This document shows, one piece after another, positions 10,158 to 19,150 of a DNA stretch of 30,065 bases. This DNA is from Thermomucor indicae-seudaticae. Its lineage: Eukaryota > Mucoromycota > Mucoromycetes > Mucorales > Lichtheimiaceae. Position numbers and translations under genes: made by a program. The stretch covers positions 1-30,065 of the forward strand of contig JSYX01000431.1 in the NCBI GenBank assembly GCA_000787465.1. The letters are read 5' to 3'. The notes beneath the pieces are model-generated. The model did not search any database. It was not told where the DNA came from and worked only from the letters and a program-made list of their open reading frames with translations. Within the stretch, counting starts at the first letter, position 1. Every line of letters starts with the position of its first letter.

Positions 10158-11856
10158 TTAGTTTGGTTCTGCTTCTAGCACAGTACCCCGTTTGATCTTG
10201 CCCCAACCAATTAAACTACAGACGATTATTAGTAAACTAAAGACTTTCGACCTAAACTTTTCTACTATACTAACCGCCAGTGTCTCTCGATCTTTCTTGA
10301 AAGGGCAACCTTATCACCAACTTCCGTACAAGTTGGACCGGTCAAAACAATCTTGGCCAAGTCAGCCTTGACGCCCACCACACGGCCACCCGTGGACACG
10401 GAGCCAATGTTAACCAGCAACAACTCTCCCTTCGTCAGCTTGCTGACCTTGGCTTGCTTCTTATCATCTGTCTTGACACCGAGAAGTCGGCGAAGCAAGA
10501 AGTATGAAATTTCCAGTTCGGTATAGATGGATGGTAGAGTGCCTGGATAACCAAGGACTTGGCCCACCAAGCGATCACCACGGCACAGCGTGGGATCCAT
10601 CTGTGTACCAACACCTATACATCGCGGTAAGCAAGCAAAATAGTAACATAACAGCGGCTATGGATAGGCATACCGATCAGACCACCCGGAACAGCAAAGT
10701 CCAATTTGTTCGATTCCGCAGCCAAAGTAAGAATCTTTGACAAGATCGGTCGAGCACGGATCTTGCCTTCTTGGTCCTTGATAATAACACCCGGCCGAAC
10801 TTCGATCTCGTCACCGACTTTCAAAACACCCTTCAATATAGATCCACCAGCAACACCGCCTTGAAGCTGAGAAACGTCGGCACCAGGTTTGTTGATATCA
10901 AAGGAACGAATAACAATCAGGCGTGGGGTGGAAGTAAAATCACGAACAGGGACTGGAATCTTTTTGGTGATGTATTCGTTGATGGCGTCGATGTTGTATT
11001 TTAGCTGAGCGGAAATAGGGATGACAGGAGCTCCATCAGCAACAGTACCTGTAAATTTGCATGTCAGGGGATGTTATGCTATATGGACATCGGATTGCTT
11101 ACTTACCCTTGACAAAGGCTAAAATGTCTTGATGCTGTTCCATCGCTGCTTTTTCCTTTACCAGATCCACCTTGTTTTGCAAGATAATGACGTGCTTCAA
11201 CTTCATAATTTCGATGGCTGCCAAGTGTTCTGAAGTCTGAGGCTGAGGACAAGATTCATTACCGGCAATGAGCAGCAATGCAGCATCCATGACGGCAGCA
11301 CCGGATAACATGGTTGTCATAAGAATGTCGTGTCCAGGACAATCAACGAACGAGACATGTCGAATCAATTTCATTCTACCGCCGCATCCCGGTCGTTCAC
11401 AAGGAGGATTATCTTCCTTTGCCGAACCATACGATCGATAACATCCGGGACGTGGACATTCAGGATTTTCGCACTTGTAAATCTTTGCATTTGCATAACC
11501 AAGCTTAATGGTAATATTTCTTTCCATTTCATTCTTGAAACGGACGGTCTACAGTGCAAAAGAAAATATCGTCGTCTAAGAATATTGCGGTCGAGTCTGA
11601 TTAATGTCTTTATTCTGGCTCCAGTACCTGCACACCAGAGATGGCCTTGACCACTGTTGATTTACCGTGGGCTACGTGACCAATCGTACCTGTGCATGAA
11701 ACCCATCAGCAAAACCCCTCCAACATCATCCGCGACATCCGCATCTGCACTACCAATATTGATGGTTGCTTGCTTCGAAATGACTTCGGGCGAAAGAGGT
11801 GTGAGTTTGGTGACATCGACCTCGACAGGTTTCTGTTGCTCTTCCGATACCGCCAT
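10158..11856 (-). CDS. GCD11: Translation initiation factor eIF2 subunit gamma
   Basis: GTPase core of eIF2, which binds Met-tRNAi and GTP and delivers it to the 40S subunit. Six exons: 11856-11754, 11689-11628, 11548-11107, 11048-10674, 10614-10275, 10215-10158 (459 residues, all phases agree). Seen: G1 GHVAHGKST, the four-cysteine zinc knuckle ([11 protein letters not shown]...CERPGCGG), G3 FVDCPGHD, G4 NKVD, G5 SAQ, then the two beta-barrel domains ([37 protein letters not shown]). The last intron is easy to miss: reading through ends at HWRLV, while splicing from GTTAGT at 10274 to TAG at 10216 restores the family ending [14 protein letters not shown]. Length is slightly below the human protein. 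Start is the first ATG (MAVSEEQQ). Confidence 0.96.
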
Positions 11857-12138
11857 TTTTTAAAGCTAATGGCGGTACTTCAGTCAGACCACATGGCTTT
11901 TTCAACAGCGCATTAACTACTACTGAAACCGATGCTTACGATATTATTGACAAAAAGAAAAATAACGCTGTAAACAGCTACCGTGTTTATTCGGCGAAAC
12001 GGGAAACGTGAAGCTTTCTCTTTAGCAGAGAACTTTTTACTAGCAGAAAGGATACTTATTCCGCCACAAATGTGACTGCAAATAACGGTCCCCCAAAGGG
12101 CTCAAGGGCCCGATCCACTCGTCGTCGATGCGGACCTA

Positions 12139-12948
12139 CTACTGTTTTCTCACTGCTCTTGAAGGTCGTATGAAACAGCTGGGTCTTTGCTTGTGTTTTA
12201 TCATAGAACCAGCTACGAGCGCAATGTTCTGTGCGGCGTTCCCGTCCCGATGGAGAATTCGATTGCACTTGCTGCAAGTGACAAGGCGTATATTCTGAGA
12301 GCCGTCTGCATGACGCAGATACTCAACCTCCGTCATATGGCCTTGATATAAGCAGCGGCCACAGGTTTTTGAAGTTTTGTATTCGTCGACGCGACAGACG
12401 AAGTATGGTACTCTTGCAGCTTTTAACTGTCGCTGAAGATGGTCCTTTAAGCGCGTATTCATGGCTGGAGGCGCCCCTCTACGGTTTGTGGTCGTCGTTC
12501 CGTCTAACCCAAACGCAAAGACTACAGGTTTGTTAGCAGGACCAGCCTGATTGATAATCATTGCGCAGGCTTTATCCATTGCCGACTGTATAGAGCGTGT
12601 GGTCTCCCATGATGCTCTGAGGATGGGTTTTTGCCGGTAAAAATCATGAAGCCTTATTCCTGTATTGTTGGTTTGCCGTTCTCGAACATAAGGCAGAAAC
12701 GACTCGAGGTTCGATCTCTGTGAGCCATTGCTTAAAGCTGATTCAAGGTCATGGATGCCTTCAACAGTTTTCCGATGCATTAACCAGCTTTGTATACGTT
12801 TTATTTTCCCGTACAATTCCCGTCGGTGGATGGTTAGCTGTGACGGCTGCCTCATGCTGCCGTCGGCTGGGAGAAAGAACGTTGCTGCAGAGAAAGTCTC
12901 ACCGAAGTCCACGCCGATAATGCCTTGTAAACAATACCCCTCCCTTTG
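12139..12948 (-). pseudogene. C-terminal half of a Fanzor/TnpB-like RNA-guided nuclease
   Basis: The frame opens after a TAG at 12949-12951 and runs to a stop at 12139. It holds the RuvC-like nuclease half: RuvC-I GIIGVDFGETFSAATFFL with its Asp, a helical insert, a strand VVFAFGLDG at the usual RuvC-II place, CRVDEYKTSKTC, a zinc ribbon with CGRC and CSKC pairs, and RuvC-III as HRDGNAAQNI. Known: Fanzor proteins are eukaryotic TnpB relatives with this order (RuvC-I, RuvC-II, zinc ribbon, RuvC-III). The N-terminal wedge and recognition domains are missing and no ATG precedes RuvC-I, so it is truncated unless an upstream exon was lost. No stop interrupts the about 270 residues. A Tc1-type transposon sits 264 bp upstream. 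Confidence 0.78.
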
Positions 12949-13214
12949 CTATTCAAACGACACATCTCTTTGCAACACAACATCACGTCAGAGAGATAGC
13001 GCAAGTTAAATAAAAAGAATGATGGATATTCATGAGAGGGCTATATGCCCATGCCGAACTCACTCGGGCTTCACTCTGTGCGATAATTACTCGAGGGGGC
13101 ACATCGAGTTATTTACAGGCTTCATTTATTATGCATTTGTTATGCTATGTGCTTGTGAGGTTGTTGATAGCCTTCTGGTTGGCTGTTCGCACTAGCCGCG
13201 CATAGGCGCTGTTA

Positions 13215-13333
13215 CACTCTTCCAAAACCAAAGTCGTTCTCAGCAAATTTTGAAGTCGCATGTTAACAAAAATAAAATTCGTAGTTACCCAAGTCTTTGC
13301 GTGCGCTGACAAATCAGATGTCGCATGCCCAGA
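13215..13333 (+). repeat. Left terminal inverted repeat of the transposon
   Basis: 119 bp, complementary to 14738-14858 with a few substitutions and a 2-base gap (ACCCAAGTC here, ACCCAAAAGTC in the other arm). It contains a short minus-strand frame (MRLQNLLRTT) that recurs in the right arm and is only a shadow of the repeat. Confidence 0.9.
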
Positions 13334-13369
13334 AAAGTTGTCGCACAGAAGCCTTGGCATGGTCATCAC

Positions 13370-13377
13370 TATATAAA
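13370..13377 (+). promoter_or_regulatory. TATA box of the transposase gene
   Basis: TATATAAA just inside the left inverted repeat, 57 bp before the transposase ATG at 13435. Confidence 0.5.
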
Positions 13378-13434
13378 CATGTTACCTTTTCAGGTCCCCA
13401 GCTTTCCTTCTTCCATGCACATTACACAATTGAA

Positions 13435-14729
13435 ATGAGCAATCAGTTTTTTTATGAAGACGGGCAGGGTCATGTTGTTGATGAGCATGGCAGGCCGGAG
13501 CCCATGGACTATATCGTTGAGGAGGAGATGTACGCTCTTCAAACTGTGAGTTCTCACACACAGTATTTGCGTAATATAGCTTGCGAGCGCAACTGCGAGT
13601 CCTTTCCTATGCATATCGACGAGCCAAAGGATATAGACATTCGTATGAGGGAAGCGACTCCAAGCGAACTTATACAATCTACACGGACCAGGACAAAGTG
13701 AGATTCTTTAAACTGATGTTTGAGAAGGTTTTAAGTGCATCAGCTGCTGCAAAGCAGCTAGGGATACATGTTCGTACAGCACAAAAGTGGGCCAAACAGT
13801 ATGAGAAGGATCCTGACAGCATATTTGAGAAGCGTAAGAAGTACGGCCGCCCGCGGATTCTTAATGAGGAACATAAGAGGGTCATTTTAGAGTACGTTGA
13901 TGAGAATCCTTCAGCTGTCCTAGAACAGTTGATGGAGCGACTGCTTCAGAGAGTTGAGGGACTCAAGCTATCCAAAACGATTCTTTATCGGTTTGTGAGG
14001 ACGCAATGCAACTTGTCACTGAAAAAAGTCCGGTTTCAGCCTGTGGACAGGAACAGCGAGGACAAAATCCAAGAGCGCCTTGACTGGGTGCTCAAGTGGG
14101 AGGGGACCGACATGGATTTCATGACCAATTGCGTCTTCCTTGATGAATCTGCCTTCCATGTCAACATGAAGCGCAGCACGACATGGTCGAAAAAAGGGTC
14201 TTCTGCAGTGGTCATGGTGCCAAAAACACGAGCACGGACGACCACAATCTTGGGTGCAATCTCTGCATCAGGTCTGATTAAGTGCAGCTTGAGACTTCCA
14301 CAGCCACCAGCCAAGAAAAGAAAGCGTGGGGGTCATTCCGAGCTTACAAGCACAGGAACTGTAACTGGGCACTATCTTAGCTTCCTTAAGGCTACAATGG
14401 ATGAGATGGATAAATATGAGCAGATGAAAGGCCATTACTTGGTAATGGATAATGCTCCTATCCACAAGTCTGACGATATTTCTAAGTATATTGAGTCTCG
14501 GGGATATCGGTGTGCCTATCTTCCATCGTATGCACCTGAGCTCAATCCTATCGAGCAGTTCTGGTCGGTTGTCAAGAGCAAAGTTAAATGCAACAGGTTC
14601 TTGGAAAACGAGACTCTGATGAGCAGAATCAGCGAAGCATCCATTAACTTAAGGTTGAGTGATTTTGAAGGTTTTGCCTCTCATTCTCATAAATGCTTAG
14701 ACAAGTGTCGCAACAGAGAGAAACTCTGA
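13435..14729 (+). pseudogene. DDE transposase, Tc1/mariner superfamily, one frameshift
   Basis: Starts at ATG 13435 (MSNQFFYEDGQGHVVDEHGR) and stays open to MREATP near 13665, where the frame must shift back by one base (one base missing in ACTCCAAGCG) to continue as KRTYTIYTDQDKVRFF to the stop at 14729. Domains: acidic N-terminus, helix-turn-helix (LSASAAAKQLGIHVRTAQKW), second DNA-binding region with the linker KYGRPRILNEEH, then the DDE fold: first Asp in CVFLDESAFH, second in YLVMDNAPIH, Glu in ELNPIEQFW. There are 34 residues between the second Asp and the Glu, the DD34E spacing of Tc1. A nuclear-signal-like KKRKR occurs between the Asps. All catalytic residues are intact. An intron (GTGAGT at 13546) was tested and does not restore the frame. 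Confidence 0.85.
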
Positions 14730-14737
14730 TGTGGTTC

Positions 14738-14858
14738 TCTGGGCATGCGACATCTGATTTGTCAGCGCACGCAAAGACTTTTGGGTAACTGCGAATTTTA
14801 TTTTTGTTAACATGCGACTTCAAAATTTGCTGAGAACGACTTTGCTTTTGGAAGAGTG
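14738..14858 (-). repeat. Right terminal inverted repeat of the transposon
   Basis: 121 bp inverted copy of the left arm, starting 8 bp after the transposase stop codon and ending at the TA duplication. Confidence 0.9.
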
Positions 14859-14988
14859 TATAAATGTCGAGGACCTCTGTGTGAGGAGATTAAAATGGCT
14901 AACCAATAAGAACACTTGCTCTAATACATGGATATTTTATAAGATATCTATTTCGAATCATTACTGTTGTCAGCAGTTTTTCCAGTTT

Positions 14989-15953
14989 CTACCGGACTAA
15001 TTCACACCTCGCAACATCTGTCTTCATGCTGGGTAGCATTGTCGTCACATCGCAGCTGACATGCTCTCCGAGCGCGCTATCCATCCTCACAAGTAGGTTG
15101 AGAACTTTGAGCACGCCTGTCTTGGCCTTCTGGGCTTTGAACCTCTGCTGAAGAGCCGGCAATGTCGTTGGCCTCTTCTTCTTGCCCTTCGTAAGAGCGT
15201 TCTGCAAATCCCTCATGCCGGCCAGAATATGGAGTGCGTCTCGTCGGTGTTCTGGGCAATATTGACGCATGCAGATAACCTACAAAAGCAGGCAGCAAAG
15301 GTGGCCCATGTTCGTGTGCTTCGCCTTCTGCTGCGTGATATGGGAGCCAAAATCCAGCAGATGGCAGACACGGAGGACATCAGATTCTGCAAAGCGCTTT
15401 GACTCGAACGACCAGGTTCTGGAGGCGTGCAGGCGCGTGTAATCGCGGAGGAAACGGGGGAACCGGATGGCTTGGACCGGAGTGACAGGCATGTTGACTG
15501 GTGGAACGCGTTCCAGGGCCTAAATTTCATGCCAAGTCAGCATTGTATTGAGTAAGGTATAAGAAGCACGTTCTCATACTCACCTCCTCGAACGGTTTGT
15601 CAATGAGGAGAGGGCTCGTTTCACATTCATTGATAACTAGTTGCATAACGGTGCCGAATGATTTGCGTCTTAGGTTTGCAGCGTGGTCATTTCCACTGAG
15701 ACTTGCAATTACAATCAAGCGATTGACCGCCTGTATGCAAAATATAAGTTTTAATAGCTGAACAACCGAGAAGAATGCTTAATTTACTGCGATCTATCAC
15801 CATGTCGTACCTGTCCTCCTCATGTTTTTTTATATTGAGCCCTGTAAGAAACCTTGCCTTCGTTGTGACTCTTGCCACCAAACGGGATGACGAAAGACCA
15901 CCAAGAAAGCGACAGCTCAAGATTCCTAGGTGATCAATCGCATCACTGTACAT
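14989..15953 (-). pseudogene. Spliced ORF of unknown function with in-frame TAG
   Basis: Exons 15953-15801, 15730-15584 and 15519-15280 join in phase (introns 70 and 64 bp; the second has GTGAGT and AAATTTAG, the first a weaker GTGATA donor). They give 179 residues to a TAG at 15280-15282. The same frame continues without interruption through VICMRQYCPEHRRDALHIL, then KGKKKRPTTLPALQQRFKAQ, to a second stop at 14989, so the TAG looks like a nonsense mutation in a longer gene (about 273 residues). Composition is GC-rich relative to the surrounding DNA. The family is not recognised. The first ATG lies exactly at the TA target of a MITE, so the original 5' end may have been displaced. Alternative: TTTTGTAG is an acceptor of an unseen intron. 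Confidence 0.45.
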
Positions 15954-15954
15954 A

Positions 15955-16057
15955 CAGTGAGCCCCCCGCTTTCCGCAACGGTTTCATTCCTTCAAGATTG
16001 TTGCGCAAAGGCGGGATGTTGCAAAATGTGGGGTTGCTGAAAGCGGCGGCCTCACTG
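15955..16057. mobile_element. 103 bp MITE, Tc1/mariner-pogo type
   Basis: Ends are inverted: CAGTGAGCCCCCCGCTTTCC at the left and the complement of CAGTGAGGCCGCCGCTTTCA at the right, flanked by TA duplications (15953-15954, 16058-16059). No coding capacity. CAGTG-type ends with CCCCGC are typical of pogo-like elements. Confidence 0.75.
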
Positions 16058-16082
16058 TATAAGACAATTTCTGTATTCACTG

Positions 16083-16137
16083 GTACATATTGCGGAAACC
16101 CGGGGTGTTGCCAAAAGGCGGGGTTGCGGTAATGTAC
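16083..16137. repeat. 55 bp imperfect palindrome, relative of the adjacent MITE
   Basis: Begins GTACAT and ends ATGTAC with inner inverted arms (ATTGCGGAAACC against GGTTGCGGTAAT). The core GTGTTGCCAAAAGGCGGGG resembles the right half of the MITE 30 bp away (ATGTTGCAAAATGTGGGG), so it may be a decayed or solo end of the same family. Confidence 0.45.
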
Positions 16138-16441
16138 GTGAATAAGTATTCAACTAAGTTCGACGCTTTTTATTGTATTATTATCAAAAGTTCACTTGAG
16201 TTCAATAAAGTAATTTGCTTACTTTTGCTGTTCAGAGCTGCCAAAGTAAAGAAACAACAAGAAACAAGATCAAAACGCTAAACAAGGGATTTTTATGCGA
16301 TACAAACCGCTCTTCAGCAAAATCGTCGAAAAGACGCAATGTCGGAATTGATAAAAAGCACATCAGCGGTAGGCGGGGTATCTTCTTATGATTTGCGCGA
16401 TCATATGGACGACCAAGCTTAATGAATCCGGAAAAGAAAGC

Positions 16442-16447
16442 TTTATT
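16442..16447 (-). terminator. Polyadenylation signal of malate synthase
   Basis: AATAAA on the minus strand, 78 bp after the malate synthase stop. Confidence 0.45.
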
Positions 16448-16525
16448 CGTTTTTGTGCCAGACAAAACAAGAAAAGCATACAAACTGTACAATAATAAGG
16501 CAAAAAAGGTCTAAAGTAGAGAGAT

Positions 16526-18426
16526 TTACGATCTGTCCTTTGCACGGGGTTCGACAATTTCGTCATATAACAGAGTAGTGAGGAAAGCATCATAGCGTTC
16601 GCCTGTAATGTTCGTCGCAAATGCCTTCTTTGCAAGCTCGTACTTTGATTCATCGTAGCGTGCAGCACCCAAAGACGCCTTGATCTTGTCTGTTTCTTCA
16701 TCAAGGATTTTCAGCAGGTAATCACCAGTGATGGTTATGCCAGTGTCGTGGGTTTTTGCCTTGTGGCGCGCCCATTGCCAGAGCTGTGACCTTGAGATCT
16801 CTGCGGTGGCAGCGTCTTCCATCAAGTGGTGGATTGGCACACAGCCAACACCACGCAACCAAGCTTCCATGTACTGCAGACCCACTTGGATGTTGTCACG
16901 GATACCATGTTCGGTAATGGTTCCTGTCGGCACTGCAAGTAGATCCTTTTGAGTGATCTGCACATCGTCACGCTTGACGTGTATCTGGTTGGCTTGAGGC
17001 ATGTGTCGATTGAATTCTTCAAGAGCTATAGGAATCAGATGCGGATGGGCTACCCATGTACCTATATATAGAATTGCATCGTCATTAGAACCATCTCTTT
17101 CTCTTATTTCAATTGGACCTCATATCCGATATTACCATCTACCCATGACGTTGCAAGTCAGTATGAATTCGGGAAATATCGATTGCATTCTAAACTAACT
17201 TACCATGGCCTGCTGTTACTTCTCGTAATTTGTCAGCTCGCACCTTGGCCATTGCTGCTTCGTTCGCCACTGGATCATCCTTGATTGGAATCTGTGCAGC
17301 CATACCACCCATGGCATGAACACCGCGCTTGTGGCAAGTCTTGATCAAAAGTCGAACGTAGGCATCCATGAAAGGCACCGTCATCGTGACTTGGGACCGA
17401 TCCGGCAAGACAAACTTCGGATTCTCCCGGAAACACTTGATGAAGCTAAAGATGTAATCCCACCGACCACAATTCAAGCCTGCTGCATGCTGCCGCAGCT
17501 CGTAGAGGATCTCGTCCATCTCAAAGGCAGCCAGAATCGTTTCAATGAGCACTGTGGCCCTGATGGTACCCCTTGGTAATCCAACCAAATCTTGAGCCTT
17601 GTTGAAGATATTATTCCACAACCTTTGTTCAATAGCGTCAGCAACTCGGTCAGTATTTCACCCGCAGACACACTTACCGGGCTTCAAGATGGGATTCCAT
17701 TTTAGGCAAGTAAAAGTAAGGGCCTTTGCCTCGCCGTACGAGTTCGGCAGCGTTATGGAAAAAGTACAAGCCAAAGTCGACGATGGAAGCGGACGCTGGC
17801 TCTCCATCGATCAACAAGTGCTTCTCAACCATATGCCAACCGCGCGGCCTCACTAGCAGAGTCGCCAACTTTCCATCCTTTCGTAAAGAGTAGTTTTTGC
17901 CGGCTTGGGTGAGCGAGATCGTCTCACGGATAGCATCGTACAAATTGACTTGGCCATTCAGACAGTTCTCCCATGTCGGCGAATTCGAGTCTAATCAGAT
18001 CTAAACGTCAATATACATACTGGAAAATGGATGCAATAGGCGGATTTTTTTACCTTCAAAATCGGCCATGTATGTAGAAGCCCCAGAATTCAAGGCATTA
18101 ATAATCATTTTGCGGTCTACCGGTCCAGTAATCTCAACGCGACGGTCTTCCAGACCTGGTGCGAGCGGAGCGCCTTGCCACGAAGCATCGTTCCGGATCG
18201 ATTCTGTCTCTGGGAGGAAATCAGGCATCCATTCACCACGATCCAATGCTGACTGCCGCTCGGAACGTTTGGCCAGCAGTTGCTTCCGGGTGGCGTTAAA
18301 GCTGCGATGAAGGGTGGCAACAAAGGTAAGCGCTTCTGGTGATAGAATGGCAGCTTCTTGTTCCGTCTTGACGTTGCCCAGTACGGACACACCGGGGACA
18401 CGACATTCAAAGGTGGTTGTAGCCAT
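16526..18426 (-). CDS. Malate synthase (glyoxylate cycle)
   Basis: Condenses glyoxylate with acetyl-CoA to malate, letting fungi grow on acetate and fatty acids. Exons 18426-18054, 17990-17678, 17622-17204 and 17061-16526 give 546 residues, the usual length of form A enzymes. The last intron is long (142 bp). Family landmarks: [125 protein letters not shown] and [10 protein letters not shown]. In the known enzyme the RATVLIE arginine and glutamate and the GRWDY aspartate serve glyoxylate and magnesium binding. The C-terminus is EPRAKDRS, not the peroxisomal SKL tripeptide usual for fungal enzymes. Start is the only suitable ATG, 45 bp after the TATA box. Confidence 0.96.
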
Positions 18427-18470
18427 GCTATGGAAGAAATACCGTAGTGTTTGTTCCACAGCACCCCCGC

Positions 18471-18480
18471 CTTTTATATA
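18471..18480 (-). promoter_or_regulatory. TATA box of malate synthase
   Basis: TATATAAAAG on the minus strand, 45 bp upstream of the ATG at 18426. Confidence 0.6.
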
Positions 18481-18575
18481 CCAACGGGTTGAGTCTGTGG
18501 GTTTTCTGATCCGATAAGGCGGTTAAACGTATAATCGAAGCAGGAGATATGATTTGATCTCATGGTCCCGTAATA

Positions 18576-18610
18576 TACCATAAGAGGGGCGTCTTCTACC
18601 ATAAGAGGGG
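18576..18610. promoter_or_regulatory. Direct repeat with AGGGG boxes upstream of malate synthase
   Basis: TACCATAAGAGGGG occurs at 18576-18589 and again at 18597-18610, a 21 bp period (two helical turns), about 150-185 bp upstream of the malate synthase ATG. AGGGG (CCCCT on the sense strand of malate synthase) is the core of the stress response element known from yeast zinc-finger activators. Role here is inferred. The rest of the 724 bp divergent spacer (18427-19150) shows no gene. Confidence 0.4.
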
Positions 18611-19150
18611 TGTTACTTGTTTTCACCGTGCCAGAATCTCTTCTTCCTCTTTTTTCCCCACCCGGACGGAAAATGAATTTCTCCATTAAGACAATTGTGC
18701 GGGGAAACACAAGGCATCGAATGGACTGTGACGGAGCTGTCATGCCGGTTTCCTCCAATTCAAATTTCCGCGTATCCTTTTGCATACAACAAGAGGCAGA
18801 TCTTCGCTAAAAGCCCAATTTTCAATCATTGAGTGACAGAATTAGGGTGCCTGCAGGCTAGAAAACATCGTTATCTTGACAGCTTTTCCTATCAATGCAT
18901 TCGGTTGGCAGTGGTACAGATTCCAAACTTAAAACTGTGGTATCTGGAGGAAACGGCTTGATCCCACTATATGTCAAAATGATGCAGTCCGTTTCCGGCA
19001 GTAAAGGCTGCAAACTGTCGTCCCATCACTCTTGACATTACCGTAGCTTAAGGAGAGAAGTGCATGTATGTACTTTTGGCATTTCTGACGGCGTGACCAT
19101 CAGGTATGCTTTCAATGGCCTTCGAGATGACCGACAGCTATAATTGAGTT

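Larger units (their letters stand above)
13215..14858 (+). mobile_element. Tc1/mariner-type DNA transposon, complete
   Basis: The element is 1644 bp, begins and ends with CACTCTTCCAAAA and its complement, and is flanked by TA on both sides (13213-13214 and 14859-14860), the target duplication of Tc1/mariner elements. Inverted repeats are long (119-121 bp) and nearly identical. A single DDE transposase gene fills the interior in the plus direction, with its own TATA box. The close match of the two repeats implies recent insertion, but the transposase has a one-base frameshift. Confidence 0.88.

Noticed and set aside
13145..13369. Minus-strand frame MRLQNLLRTT and its copy at 14812-15000
   Set aside because: Both are translations of the transposon inverted repeats, not genes.
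13546..13579. GTGAGT...ATATAG as a 34 bp intron in the transposase
   Set aside because: Too short, and the splice does not restore the downstream frame; read-through of the first frame aligns better up to 13665.
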